Origin: Closterium sp. Naga37s-1
Lineage: Eukaryota; Streptophyta; Zygnematophyceae; Desmidiales; Closteriaceae
Direction: 5' to 3'
Length of the DNA stretch: 64,000 bases
Assembly (NCBI GenBank): GCA_947471745.1
Contig: CANJKZ010000011.1
Span: forward strand, 2,108,001 to 2,172,000
Position numbers and translations under genes: made by a program. Positions 20,857-33,194 of this stretch are shown here, one piece after another. How positions within the stretch are numbered: the stretch's first letter is position 1; each line of letters opens with the position of its first letter. The notes beneath the pieces are model-generated. The model saw only the letters and a program-made list of their open reading frames with translations. It was not told the DNA's origin and did no database searches.

Positions 20857-21720
20857 TGTTAACGATGGGAGTTGGGAGCTGGCCTCATCCTCGCTTGGGC
20901 GGAGCTGACTTCGTGGTCGAATGCGCAGGAGGTGCAGTCGACCGACTGCAGTGGGCGACGCCGACTTAGGCGAGCAAGTCGACGGGCTTGGTCGACCTGC
21001 CCGGGGGCCACTACGAAGCTACGGACGACGGGAAGCTGGCAGTCGAGATCAACCTAGTGGTCGACGAAGGGACTTGTCGACCTGGAAGGAGGCGCTGACC
21101 TGGTGACATCGACTTCGTGAAGCCGGAGGGTGGTCGTCGACATGGGAGGTCAACAGTCACGTACAGCAGTTGGCGGGCACCTATCGCGCAAGTCGACGCC
21201 GACCTTTGGAAGCCGACTTGGTGATGTCGGCGGACAGTCTCAGGGTGGTCGAAGAAGGGTTCGTCGACCTTTGGAGTAGCCGCCTTGGTGAGGTCGGCTA
21301 GTGCCTGTCGACTTGGGTGGACGACGAGCACGTACATCAGCTGGTCGATTTCTGCCGCGCAAGTCGACGCCGACTTGGTGGTTTCCCGATCGACCAAGGT
21401 ACCAGGGCGACAAGGTTCTGCGTGGTGTGCGATTATGCCCAAGAGATTCTTGCCAAGCCAACTTCGGAGTGGTATCCCAATGTCGACATGGCTCATCAGG
21501 CGTGGATAACGGCTCGTGGCCGACATGGTAGCGGGGCCGTGCACATGACAGTGCACGTCGCACCAATCATCAGCAAGCACCTGCGAAGCTGGTGCTCGCG
21601 TGTGCACTGCTGTTATCCGCGGGTGCAACGTTGGACGGCCGCCTTGCTGCAGTGTTGGCACGCCGTCGACCGGCTACGTTGGCAAGCCGCCTTTCTGCAA
21701 CGCTGGAGCGGTGCGGACTT
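20857..21720 (+). repeat. C2-type LTR, 5' copy (truncated)
   Basis: It starts TGTTAACGATGGGAG and aligns along its length with 40082-41821 (minus the D insertion there). It stops at GCGGACTT, where the C1 LTR begins. The last 264 bp of the C2 LTR are missing. Confidence 0.75.
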
Positions 21721-22620
21721 TGTCGAAGAGAATGGCCCCGCTTTTGCTTGGGTGCAGCCGATCTCGTCGTCAACGAGAAAGTTCTCGACAGAGTGATCGT
21801 TGAGTGGGCTTCTGCTGTTCGACGTAGGTAGTGGTCGAGCAGGCTCAGCTCGACGGGATATTGTCGACAACGTCAACGGGCAGCGCTGGTCGACGTTAGC
21901 GGTCGCGGAGGCCCGTCGAGGAGCGGAGGTCGACGAGGTCCGTCAAGGAGCGTTGGTCGACGACAGTGGTCGTCGAAGCCCGTCGAAGAGCTTTGGTCGA
22001 GGAGCTCTTCTCGGCAAATGTTGTTCGACCGAGCGGCGTCGAGCTGGTCGACCAAATTCGCAGAAGTGTGCGAAACTCGACGGAGGTGCGCGAAATTTGC
22101 CCAGGAGTTTTGGCAAACTTCAACCTGCGGAATGGCCGCATGTGCTCGACGGTTGGCACCTGGCAAAACCGACGACACGTTTTCTACCTGGCACTTGCGC
22201 AATGTGCCTGACGGTGAAATTGTCAACCTGCAACTACTTGGTAGGTGCGCACATGTGTGCAGATAGACACCTGCGACTGCAGTGCTGGTAGATCACGCGC
22301 AGTGCTGGCAGACTACTCTACTGCAGCGTTGGCAAGCCGCTCTTCTGCCACACTGGCAGAAGCCGCTCTTTTGCTGCGCTGGCACAGTTCACTATGCAGA
22401 GGACTTGCAAGGTGTTGCAATGCGATTCTTGCTATATCGTTTTGCATGCCTCAATTGTTATCTAATGTTCATCGTTCTTTTCAATTTCTTAGTGAAACTC
22501 TTGCCAAATTCCTTTGTGAACACAAGCAAGTAGTAAGAACGCTAGTGCAAGACTCCGATCACTCTCACAACCCCGTGCTCTCCTCCGTAGTCCACTCCTG
22601 TTATGTAGTGACTCTCCGCA
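21721..22620 (+). repeat. C1 5' LTR
   Basis: About 900 bp, TGTCGAAGAG to CTCTCCGCA. It aligns with 35539-36404, which starts TGTTGAAGAG right after a polypurine tract and so fixes the boundary. It is rich in GTCGA motifs. The last 200 bp or so also match the tail of the C2 LTR. Confidence 0.75.
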
Positions 22621-22633
22621 TGGTGCGGTGAGC
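22621..22633 (+). other. Putative primer-binding site, C1
   Basis: TGGTGCGGTGAGC follows the LTR directly, and TGGTGCAGTGAGC is at the equivalent place after the second C LTR (36405). It begins with the obligatory TGG, but it is not the initiator-Met site of the other families. I cannot assign the tRNA. Confidence 0.5.
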
Positions 22634-22788
22634 ATGGAAGACCCCACGTTAGAACCTTCAAATTAGACGACCTTGCGTTTTACCTAAGTTGTTTTTAGGC
22701 CAGCAGCCGTCTTAGACGCCATGGTCGACCACGTAGTCGAAGCAGGTGTAGAAGATACCCCGCAGGCGAGAGAGGCTGATGTTCGGCG

Positions 22789-24260
22789 GTGCCACGAAGC
22801 TGGCGAGTACGGTGTTGCAAACTTGGAGATGATGCTCCTAAGAACTCGCGCGCGATGGGCGCGCGAGCATCCCCCTCCTGTCCAGAAGCGGACGGTGCAT
22901 TCGCCTCCCCTCGACCCATGCACAACGAAGGCGACAGGGGCAATGTTGTCAGCGAAGGAGGCACGGGGGTGCCCTGTGGAGTGATTTGGGCCACCGACGT
23001 CGGCGTCGACGGAGTGCAGGCGCAAGTTCAGTGTTGGGCGGCAGTAGAGAACTTGAGCGATAACATCGACGGTCGACGTTGTTCTCCCCAAAAGTGTGGA
23101 GTCAGGCCGACTTTGGCAACTCACATGTCGGCTAATCGAGACAGAAGCATCGCGCCGGCGTATGGCTATTTTTTTATTTCGCCGGACAAGATCGCTGTGC
23201 TGAAGCTGCTCGAAGGTCGAAACAACTTGATCACGTGGACGGAGTCCATCGAACCGCAACTAGAGATTGTCAGATTGAAGAAGTTCATCGACAAAGATGT
23301 GTTGGCGCCAGACGAGGAGGATGTCGAGCTCTGGTAAGAACTTCGTGCTGCTCACCTTCTGACCTTCATGGTCATTTCCAGGTGTTGCTCGCCTTTGGTG
23401 CAAGTCGCATTGAAGCCGTGCAGAATTCGAGTGGATGCTGGCTACCAAGCGTGGCAGTACATCATGCGCACTTACAAGGCGACTGACGACCTCTACATCG
23501 GCCAACCGGAGCAGAGGCTGACCAACATCAAGATGGGCAAGCAGAAATTGGCGACTGAGAATTGCGATTGTGCTCAGCGAATTTTTGCCGAACTGCAAAT
23601 GGCTGCTGCAGACTACTCTATATCGTCCTGCATTACGCACGTCATCAAGGGTCTACCGACGGGGATCCAATCTGATGCGCCGGATGCTGACGGTGCCTGG
23701 CGCGGGTGAGTCGCTCAACAAGGACACGCTGTCGAGCAAGATCATCAATGACGAGTTCATGCAAGATTCGGAGAGGTCCGCAGAACTGCTTCCGCAGGCC
23801 AAATACGTCGCCCCACCGAAGAAGGGACGCAAATAGGGGCAGCGAGGGACATCTGGCAGAGGGGGTGGTGGGAAGCCGTTGAACACAAAGTCAACGAAGG
23901 GCGCCGAACGTGGGAAGTCGGCAAAAGGAGGAGATCGCGGCAGCAGCGGCTCGCGTCAAGAAGGGCGTCGCTGCTACATCTGCGATGCTCCCGACCACCT
24001 CTCGTACGACTGCCCCAACCGAGCGAGTTTGATGACGACTGGGACGCCAACCGCGGAAAGTCAAATGGTGGTCGTCGTCGTCGAGACAACTAGCCATGTA
24101 AAGAGAAGCAGGAGTCGAAGACGTCGTCGGCGAAGAGCGCCGACTCTTCCAGCGGCAAAGCACGTGGCAAGAAGGAGGCTTCATGCTCGATGGTTGACGC
24201 CGTGGAGCCGACGATCTTGCTGGCGCTGGAGGTTGGCGAGGACTTCAAGGCCGTTGCCGC
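22789..24260 (+). pseudogene. Copia gag, C1
   Basis: The likely gag core starts near ATG 23125 (MSANRDRS, then AYGYFFISPDKIAVLKLLEGRNNLITW). An upstream in-frame Met exists at 22789. The frame meets TAA at 23335-23337 and continues in frame to about 23660, where it shifts. It meets TAG at 23836 and reaches a good CX2CX4HX4C knuckle, CYICDAPDHLSYDC, at about 23972-24013. C2 shows the same order. The knuckle would bind element RNA during packaging. The knuckle-to-protease linker is Arg- and Ser-rich. Confidence 0.8.
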
Positions 24261-24269
24261 CGCTGTGTA

Positions 24270-25744
24270 GGCAAACCCAACAGTGGTGCTACTCAACAGC
24301 GGTTGCTCCCATCACCTGATAGGAATGCGGGAGGCCTTCGGCAACATGAGGCCGAGCGGAGACGTGCGCCACGTGCGAGAGATGTCCTCGTCCTCGACGT
24401 GCTCTGCGTTCTTGGTGTGCAGGCGAACCTGCTGTCCGCCGGCCAGCTCTAGGAGAACGGCGTGGAGCTGTAGGACGATGGTTGTGGTTCTGGACGATCG
24501 CATCAGCGACGAAGTCAACCCCATACATGTGGCATGCACGGCTTGCGCACGTCGGCGTCAACACGATCAAGAGCTTGGCAAAGCAAGAGGCTGCCGCCGA
24601 TCTGGACATCAAGAAGTCGACCGCAAATTATCTATAGTGTGCCTCCTGCGCCAACGGCAAGATTTTTCGGCACACCTTTTCCGACCAAGGATCGGGCACC
24701 GAGAATGTGCTCGACGTGGTGCACATCGACCTCTGCAGGCCGTTTCGAGTGGCCGCGAAAGATGGCAGCCTTTAATGCCTTTTGCTGAAGGACAGGAAGA
24801 TCCGCTACGTGTGGATGAGGCAGGTCGCAAAGAAGAGAGACGTGTTGGTCGCCTTCGAAATGTGGCTGAAGGTGCTGGAGCGGCAGACGTCGAAGACAGT
24901 GAAGGTGCTGTGTTCTGATCGCAAAAAGGAGTTCATCGGTCAAGCCTTCACCAACCTCATCGGGGACAAGGGAATCCTCCACAACCTCACGTGCCCCTAC
25001 ACCCCGCAGGAGAACGGCATGGCCGAGCGGGAGATGCGCACGGCTGTCGAGTCCGTGCGGACGATGCTTCTACACATGGGCGTGAAGCACCAATGGTGGC
25101 ACCTCGCTCTGCGATAGGCCGTCTGGGTGCGCAACAACCTCGAACAAGCGTTGCTGCCTTCAGGAACTAAGCCGCACTAGCATTTGTTCGAGAAGAAACC
25201 TGATCTGACACTAGCGTGCGTGTGGGGCTGCATGGTGCAATTCATGGTCCCCGAGCAGCAGCGCGGCGGGAAGCTGGCGCCAAAGGCTCGTTGGGGTCTT
25301 CACCTTGGTGTGTTGCCAGTGAGCAAGGGTTGGGAGGTGCTCGACCTGACTGACAACAAAGTCGTCACAACGGTAGAAGTGATCTTTTACGAATCCCTGT
25401 CGACGGAGAAATGGAAGGCAGAGAATGGATCGGTGTCAACGAGGACGCCCTCTACCTCGCCGACAGATTCTTCCTCGGTGAACCTTCCACTCCTCGCCGA
25501 AGACGGCGAGCTTGATGAGGACGACGCAGACGACATCACACCCTCCCCCACTCCCCCTGTTTGTGTTGTATCCCCGTCGGCGATTCCGTCGCCCTCCCCT
25601 TCCCCACCCGTCATCGACACTCCTGTGCAAGGAACCTCGTCGGCTGCCGGCGATGAGGGGAGTCTCGGTACGTCACCTGCAGTGCCAACCGGTTGCATCG
25701 CTAGTGGCCGACGTGACGCCAAGAAGCAGATGACAGGGGAGTAG
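24270..25744 (+). pseudogene. Protease-integrase of C1
   Basis: The protease motif reads LLNSGCSHHL: the catalytic Asp of DSG is Asn at 24295-24297. Decayed frames carry a zinc-binding remnant (about 24500-24660). The integrase core has VVHIDLC (first Asp, about 24717), LCSDRKKEF (second) and NGMAEREMR (Glu). One frame (24782-25117) holds the second Asp and the Glu. TAG stops lie at 25115-25117 and near 25178. The integrase C-terminal part (25184-25744) has a Pro/Ser-rich tail that leads to the hinge. C2 has no equivalent of this segment. Confidence 0.8.
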
Positions 25745-26689
25745 ATGACTGGAAAGCCGTCGACATTGAAGCCGACTTCAGAGAAGCCATCGCCATAGAT
25801 GCCAACTTCAGGGGAGCCATCGGTAGAGAAGCCAATCCGGGGGGATCGGTCGGTAGAGGAGCTGCCGACAGGGGAGCAGCTCGGCGACGACTCGTCGAGA
25901 TATGTAGTGGAAGTCGTCGGTGAGGTCGGCGGTGATGCAGGGGAGCTGTCAACAGGGGAGCAGTCCGACGACATCGACGTGGTGGAGGCCTTAGTAGAAG
26001 AGGCAAAACTGCGACGGTCTACCCGTTCCAACATCGGCAAGCCGCCGGAGAAGCTCAGCTACCACGCATGTCTGCCGTCAACCTCCTACAGCACGCTGCT
26101 CGACGATGCAGAGGCCGACGTCAAAATGCCCGAGCTGTATTCTAACATGCACGCCAACCTAGAGCACCGCTGGGAAATCGCCAACATGACGGTGAAAGAG
26201 GCATTGGCGAGCTGAAAGGGCAAGGCGAAGAAGGCCGCCATGGACGAGGAGATTAGGAGCCTCATCGCCAACAGGACGTGAGAGCTGTTCCAGCGTCCGC
26301 GCGGTGTCAATATCATGAAGAACCGCTGGGTGCTCATGACGAAGTACCACGTCGACGACACACTCGCCCGAGAGAAGGCCCGCCTGATTGTAAAAGGCTT
26401 CATGCAGGTCTACGGCATAGACTACAACAAAACGTACGTGCTGGTGGGGAGCTACGTCACTCTAAGAATCTTCCTCAGTATTGCAGCCGTCCTCGACCTG
26501 CATCTGATGCAGCTCGACATGAAGAACGTATTTCTACAGAGCAAGCTGGATCGCGTCCTCTACATGTACCAGCCCGACTACTACAACGACGGCACTGGCA
26601 GCGTCTGCAAGCTGCTGAAGTGCCTCTAGGGGATCAAGCAGTCACTGCTGCTGTGGTATAAGGTGCTCAACGACGTGCTAACTGGCGCG
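25745..26689 (+). pseudogene. Hinge and N-terminal RT of C1
   Basis: An acidic hinge with repeats of TGEQ/PSVEKP type precedes RRSTRSNIGKPPEKLSYHACLPS and RT sequences NRWVLMTKYH, AREKARLIVKGFMQVYGIDY and LMQLDMKNVFLQ (first palm Asp). Stops: TGA at about 26213, TGA at 26279-26281 and TAG at 26627-26629. The domain is cut after NDVLTGA at 26689 by the inserted chimera, before the catalytic YVDD, and resumes at 34411. Confidence 0.82.
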
Positions 26690-27466
26690 TGTTATAGTCA
26701 CAATAGGCTTGAATGTGCACAGACGGATTTCTGCACAGCGGCTTCAAACGTTGATAGCGTTGTTCTCACAGCTGCAAATGACTTGATTCCAATTGGATCT
26801 GGAGCGTCTTAACGTCAACTACAATAGGCAATTTAGATTGCACGATTTCATAACGAATTGACGACACAGCGTTGGTTTGAACGAACGGTACTATGGCAGC
26901 AACTATAGTCTTAGAACACAACTTAGGAAGAGTTACGAGTTGGGAATGACTCCTAGCTCCTACAAACCCCAAGAGCCGAGGTACAGTGATGTGGAACAGT
27001 GCCACACTGTCCTCAACCACAAAGGGTCTCGAAACTACCCTCCACAAGGGCCTACATCAAGAGAAATGTTACACTACACAAAGTAATGCAACTATTCTCA
27101 CTATCTTAAAGTTTACCCTTCTGGAGAGCTTCGAAATCACTTGATTCTTGAAACCAAGGCTCTGGTTCTTCAAGGTAAATTCTTCCTTGAGTTCTTGGAA
27201 GTCTTCTGCGCACACCTGCGACACGCCGAACGTTCCACACACGACAAAATAGAAAACCGCACACGACACGCAAACGACGACGTGACACGCGACTAGCGAT
27301 AACTCGCTATTGACTCGACACACACATTCAAAATCATGCCTCATCATTCACACACTATTGTAAGCATGAAATATATATTATTTCATGCCCTCATACCATT
27401 CCATGCACACACGCATGCACGCACACGGACAACAAGCCGAATGCAAACCGAAGGGTTGCACCAACA
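26690..27466 (-). repeat. 3' LTR of A4
   Basis: 777 bp with both termini intact (TGTTATAG at 26690; the minus-strand start TGTTGGTG at 27466). A polypurine tract (GAGGGGGAGTT on minus) adjoins at 27467-27478. Some 30 bp after the terminus, present in A1, are deleted. Confidence 0.88.
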
Positions 27467-27505
27467 AACTCCCCCTCGGATTGTTGGCCTTAGGATCTTC
27501 CTCTC

Positions 27506-29041
27506 TCAGTTCAGAGCCATCCCAGCCAGCTTGCAACACTTCCAATGCTGCTGCTCCACCAGCCTCTTGGTCATCATGTCAACTGGCTGCCTTGTCGTCT
27601 TCAGATAGTGCAACTCAACTTCACCCGCGGCCACCATGCTCCTTGTCCAATGCCACTTCACCCTCATGTGCTTAGTGAGGTCATGCAACACAGGGTTCAT
27701 AGCAAGAGCAATGGCACCCTGGCTGTCACAGTAGAGTGGGGTAGGTCCTTGCTGCTCCTCCCCCAATTCAGCCAACAAACGCCGCTGCTACACAATCTCC
27801 CGTACGGCACGGAAGAGTGCCATGCTCTCATACTCCACCGAGCTCAATGCTTGATCCACCTGCTTCTTGCTCTCCCAAGCAGTTGGGCCTCCACCAACAC
27901 AGCGAATGAACCCCCCAACACTTGTCATGTCCTCTGGTTCCGAAGAATAAGAAGCATCGGAGAATGCGGTGAGGAACAAACGCTCGGGTTTAACACCATC
28001 CGCGCCCTTTTGGCGCCTTTGCGCCGCCGCCGAGTATTGCAGCCCAACGGTCGGTGTTTGGCCAAGATACTTGGCCACCCTCATTCCAGCAGCTACCTTC
28101 TCCTCATAAGGGCATTGAACAACCCTAGCCAACTGTCCGGTAGCAAACACGACGTCCGGTCGGGTGTTTACCTCTGCATACATGAGGCTGCCCACCAACG
28201 AGTGAAAACGACGCCTCTCCTCTTCACCAACGCTCTCCTCCTCTGGTCCCTTCACACACTTGAACCCAAAGGGAAAGGGTGTAGCCACATGGCCTTCACT
28301 CTGCCCAAAGTTGGCAGCTAATGCCTCCAAATACTTCCGTTGATGCACCCGCATGCACCGCTTCTCCACATCTCGTTTGATGTGGAGCCCGAGGTAGAAG
28401 CTCACGTCACCAAGGGCCTTGCACTTGAACTTGTCTTGAAGCTTCAGCATCACCTCCTTCACAAGATCAGAGGAGGGTGAGAAAATGAGGATGTAATCCA
28501 CATAAACCACCATGAAACTCCTCTGCTCCCCCTCGCCAAGCATGAACAAGGAATGATCGGCGGATGAGGGAGTGAACCCGATCTCCTCCAAGACTTCACG
28601 CAGTTTCAAGTACCACTGCCTAGGAGCTTGCTTGAGCCCATAGAGTGCCTTCTTCAGCTTCCACACTCTGCCACTACCATCATCAAACCCCTCTGGCTGC
28701 GCCATGAAAATCTCTTCTTTGAGAATGCTGTTGAGGAACGCGGTTGTCACGTCCATTTGTTTCACCACCCATCCTTTGATGGCAGCACCCGCGAGTAGGG
28801 TTCTCAGCGTCGTCGGCTTCACCACAGGAGCAAACAACTCCTTATAGTCCATCTTCTCCTTTTGCTCGTACCCCTTTGCCACAAGCCTAGACTTGTAGCG
28901 CTCAATTTTGCCGTCGGCGTCAGACTTGATCTTGAAGAGCCACTTGGACGTAATCGCATTACGCCCCTCCGGTAGCTCCACCAATTCCCACGTGCCGTTC
29001 TCCTCAATGCTCTTCAACTCACTCTCCATTGCCTTCTTCCA
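27506..29041 (-). pseudogene. RT-RNase H of A4
   Basis: A 413-codon frame (29029-27788) spans KSRLVAKGYEQKEKMDYKE, QMDVTTAFLNS and RNase H FSDASYSSEPEDM. The catalytic site is YVDY, not YVDD (28493-28504), so the second catalytic Asp is lost and the enzyme would be dead. A TAG follows at about 27786 (after RAVREIV). RNase H then continues to GMALN and the stop at 27506-27508. A stop near 29060 separates RT from the upstream linker. Confidence 0.88.
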
Positions 29042-29068
29042 CTCCTCAGCATCACTACTCTACAAGGC

Positions 29069-30868
29069 CTACTTGAGAGTTGCTGGTTCCCCCGGCATCT
29101 CCACCGGAGAGAAGAACGCGAAGGCACACTCCTCGTAGTCACTCTCCTCGTCATCTCCAACTATAAGTGCCGCTCCGGCCAGAGCTGACTTGGCTGGCTT
29201 TCCCAGTGCCTCATAGGTCAGCCTACTAGGGGCTTGGATTCTCCTCTCGCCCCTTCCTTCCTCCTCAGCTGCAGGGACATGAAGGCCTTGGCGTTGCTGC
29301 GGGGTGACTCGGACCCGTGGAGCACTCGTAGTGCGAGAAGGAAGTGTCGGTGCACGCTCGCTCACTTGCTGCACCTCCTCCTCTTCTTCCTCTGCATCCT
29401 TGGCCTCCTCTCCCCCATTCACAAGGGAAGATTGCCTTGTGGTGGTGCTGCTGCTGCTCAGCTCCAAAGGAAGCTCCACATGCTCCAAACCGGAACTCTT
29501 CACCTCCCCAAACCGCATGCCTATCTTCGCCTCATTCTCCGCCTTCCAATCCTTGTACATCAGATTCTCCATGAATTTGCAGTCCCTGCTCACCAAGAAT
29601 TTCTTGGTGAATGGGTCCCAAAGAAGCCACCCCTTGCTGTTTTGAGCCATGCACAAGTGCACAGCCCATATCGCCTTGGCACCGAGCTTGTTGTGCCGAA
29701 GATGCTTAGGCACGAGCGCCATGCACATGCACCCGAACACCCGAAGCATTTCCACCTTTGGCTTCCTTCCAATCAACTCCACATTGGGCACCCATTTGTC
29801 TGCTCCCACATGAGTCAAAGCTCTATTCTTGGCCACACACGCACTCCGCACCGCATCAGGCCAGAAATAGTCGGGTAGCCCGGCTTCAACGAGCAACCCA
29901 CGCGCCGTCTCCGCGATTGTGCGGTTCGCTCGCTCGGCGATGCCGTTCAATGCAGGGGAGTATGGCATGGTAAGGGAGTGCCTTATGCCATTCTTCTTCA
30001 GCCACAATGAGAACTCCTTGCTCAGAAACTCTCCTCCTCGATCGGTGCGAATTGCCTTCACTAACCGGTCTTGTTGCCGCTCCACCATCGGCAACCAATC
30101 GGTCTTCACCGTTTCAGCCACGTCACTCTTCTTGGACAGCACGTACACCCAAGTCATCCGAGTGTAGACGTCCACAATGGTGAGAAAGTACTCAGCTCCA
30201 GCAGCTCCAAGCTTCAGGGGGCCCACCACGTCCATCACCACCTCATCAAGTGGTGCCTTAGCCGTTGCCTCTAAACTAGAGAACGGGTAACGGGTGAACT
30301 TGGCTTGCATACACGTCGGGCAGCCAAGTACCTCATCGGGCTCCCCCTTCACACGTATGCCAGCAACCATCTCATTCTTCAATAGCTGCTGCAAGATGGG
30401 CAGGGCCACATGCCCCATTCGCCGATGCAAGGTCAACCAATCACGCTCCCCCGTAGCCGAAGTCGGATTGGAAAATTCCGCACTCGCAACAGTGCCCCAC
30501 ATGTTCTCACCGTACTCCTCCTCCGCTGCTGCCTTGGGGTTCTCCTCATCCTTGTGCTGCTTCTTGGCTGCTGCACCACTCTCCTCGTGTTCACCGAGCT
30601 TGCTGGTCACTCCAAGATTGCACTTCTTGGACTCAATCTCCTTAGCGCGACCGTTCGCGCCATCGCCGCTACCAACCGCTTCACCCTTGGTGCTGATGCT
30701 TGCTGCCACTTGCCTCTCCATAGGCATGGGGACCACAGGGATCTGCCACATCTCGTTGTAGACATCCCTATCCTCGTGAAGGTCCCATAGAATCGGCTCG
30801 CCAAGCCTCGCGGTGTAGGTCTTAGCTCCCTTCGAGCTCGTGTCCATGCCGGCCTTTTGCAACCGCAA
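29069..30868 (-). pseudogene. Integrase of A4
   Basis: One 599-codon open frame carries the end of protease, the zinc-binding LHRRMGHV and CPTCMQAK, and all three catalytic acids (VVMDVVGPL, RTDRGGEF, NGIAERANRT). The C-terminal linker follows (FSSSTTTRQSSL-type, acidic, LPSRTTSAPR). It is the most complete integrase outside A1. It is a segment of a broken polyprotein: the start Met is internal and a stop separates it from RT. Confidence 0.85.
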
Positions 30869-31353
30869 AGCACGTTCTTGAGGCCCACCATCTTCCCATC
30901 AGCACCATTGAACATGGCCTTGCCCATGCCTTTCACCTCTGCTCGCTGCCCCAAAGCCGATTTCACATGCTTCATCGGTGACGGCTCAAGTTCGGTGAGC
31001 AAGTCCGCACGAGGTGTCATGCTATAGGTAGCGCCGCTATCGATCACCCAATAGTCCAGGGAGTGTAGGGTGACCTTCCCCACAGCTGCTGGCTCCTCAA
31101 AGCTTTCATCCTTCTCTGGACCAGCCGGTGCTTGCGTGGACACGAAGAAGAATTGACCCAGAAAGCGATCGTCCCTCGACTCGCTCTCGTTGTCACCGTT
31201 CCTCATATTTGCAGCACCACCTCCGCGATCGCCACGGCCTCCACGGCCTCTTCCACTCCCTCCTCCTGCTCCTCTACCCTCTTGGCCTTGAGCAGGGGTC
31301 CATCCATCAGGGAGCTTGAAGCAATCGCGCCACATATGTCCACTCTTGTGACA
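30869..31353 (-). pseudogene. Zinc knuckle and protease of A4
   Basis: Minus-strand frame with YCHKSGHMWRDC (the first Cys of the knuckle lies at or beyond the junction and is lost), a Gly/Arg-rich stretch, FFVSTQAPAGPEK and the protease motif DSGATYS. It runs on past 30869 in a different frame from the integrase. About 45 bp between LKNVL and RLQKAG are missing relative to A1. Upstream (above 31353) the sequence is family B. Confidence 0.82.
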
Positions 31354-32065
31354 ATAGTGGACCGGTGCAGGAGGCAGGAGAAGCAGCGGTGCTAAGTGTG
31401 GAGCCGCCCGCAAGTCTGACCAGCACGGTCACCCGTGCGAATGACATACGGGCAACTACCCCCAGACGCCCCACGCAGAAACCACTCACGAAGCTGCTGG
31501 GGAGACGGGGTCTCGCTCCGACGCTGCTGCTGCTGACGCTGGCCACCCCCAGAACCGACATGCCGAGCGCCAGTCCCACCACTACCAATCCCACCGCAGT
31601 GCGAATAGGCGAGACAGGACGAGACGCAGGCTCACGACGCTCTGTAAGACCGCCGGACTGCTCAGTGTAAGGAGAAGGAGCACGCAGTGGAGAGGCCGGC
31701 TGCAACTGCGGCTGCGCTTACTCAGGCGGGGGACACAGGAGGGGAGGAGTAAGTGCAGAAAAAGGCGGGGCACCAAGAACCTGCTGGAGCAGGGGAACGA
31801 AGTACGGTCGCGGCCGCACAGTGCCACCAGGGTCAACAGCTCCAGCTCCTCCAGCTCCAGCACTGCCAACACCAGGGCCTCCAACTCCAGCGCCTCCTGC
31901 GCCAGGGCCACCAACTCCAGCTCCTCCAGCTCCAGCGCCACCAGCGCCAGTAGTACCAGACCTCGTAGGGTCTCCAGCTCCAGCACCCTCAACACCATCA
32001 GTCCCGGCAGCTCCAGTACCCCAGGTACGAGCACCTCCAGGACCAGTGGTCGCAGTACCTCAAGA
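31354..32065 (-). pseudogene. Shuffled B4 pieces: pol hinge and second gag tail
   Basis: 31443-31597 nearly duplicates 32065-32219 (gag tail with SPQQLREWFL context). Between the copies lies B pol hinge: PYTEQSGGLTERREP and a Gly/Ala/Val repeat equivalent to B1 7850-8270. The order along the element is therefore gag, hinge, gag, then A. Normal B order would put protease and integrase between gag and hinge. The open frames on the plus strand here (for example 31821-32831, Pro/Ala/Thr-rich) are antisense shadows. Confidence 0.7.
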
Positions 32066-33158
32066 CATACGGGCAACTACCCCCAGACGCCCCACGCAGA
32101 AACCACTCACGAAGCTGCTGGGGAGACGGGGTCTCGCTCCGACGCTGCTGCTGCTGACGCTGGCCACCCCCAGAACCAACACGCCGAGCGCTAGTCCCAC
32201 TACTACCAGTCCCACCGCCTCCATTGCCGCCACTCCCACCGCTGCCTCCACCACCGCCACCAGAGCCCCCATTCCCGCCAACAGTCCCACCGCCGCCACC
32301 ACCTCCACTGCTGCCCCGACCACCACTCCAGCTTTTACCTCCACCACCACCGCTGCCACCTCCACCACCCCAGCCACCCTTGCCCTTGCTGCTGCGGCGC
32401 TTCGCACTAGCAGAAGCAGCCCCGACGTCCTCAGGAAGAGAGACGTCTGCAGCAGCAGCAGAGGCGTAGGAGGGGGCAAAGGGGGAGGGGGAACACCCCT
32501 CAAAGAAGGGCAGGCGCGGAGTGCCACGAGCAGCACCTACAGCAACTGCACTAGTCTCACCTGCAAAGAGATGCTGCTCGAGGAGGTCAACAGTGAGGGA
32601 GGTGGGGTCAAGAGAGAGGAAGTGGTCCCTGACAGTGCGAAGAGAGTCAGGGAGGCAGGTGACTATAAAGTAGAGAGTGATGTACATCGGGTGCGTGTTC
32701 CTGTCAAGGAACTCAGCAGGAACGGCAGCGCGGTAGCGAGCGTCACTAGCGCGAAGGTGGGAAACCAGGTCCTCGACTTTGGTAAAGGCGGAAAGCTCGG
32801 GGAACAGGTAGGGCAGAAGGAGGCGGCCTAGAGCAGCAGTGGCAGGGGAGGAGTAGCGAGTGACTACAGCGTCATACAGTGCCTGCGCTGTCCTATGCTA
32901 TCTGAAGTGAGCGCATTCAGCTAATGGCTGGTGGTTGCGAATGGCTAAGGGGGCAGTAGCGTCACGAGTAAGCCACTGTGAGCGAGTCGAACTGTCAGCT
33001 GTGGCGGGAGGGGCAGGAGCAGCGCCTGACACTAGGTCAAACAGCGAGACACTGTCCTTAGAATCGCTCAGTAGGTACAGCTGCAGGTCGTCTAGCCACG
33101 TGTCAAACTGAACCGGTCTGCCCTCATGATCAAACGGGAGAACCCGAAGCGACGCCAT
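32066..33158 (-). pseudogene. Copia gag, B4
   Basis: It starts MASLRVLPFDHEGRPVQF at 33158 and continues TWLDDLQLYLLSD, RSQWLTRDAT and LAECAHFR, then a TAG. After a frame change it continues with MYITLYFIVTCLPDSLRTVRDHFLSLDP, FFEGCSPSP and a Gly/Ser-rich tail from about 32390. Apart from the stop near 32898 and the shift it is well preserved and clearly the same family as B1 gag. No CCHC motif is seen. Confidence 0.85.
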
Positions 33159-33194
33159 AGCTGTGCAGTTCGTATGATAGCACGAGCAACTGTA

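Noticed and set aside
31821-32831. 336-aa plus-strand frame, Pro/Ala/Thr-rich
   Set aside because: Antisense to B4 gag and hinge, whose coding strand carries the conserved gag motifs.
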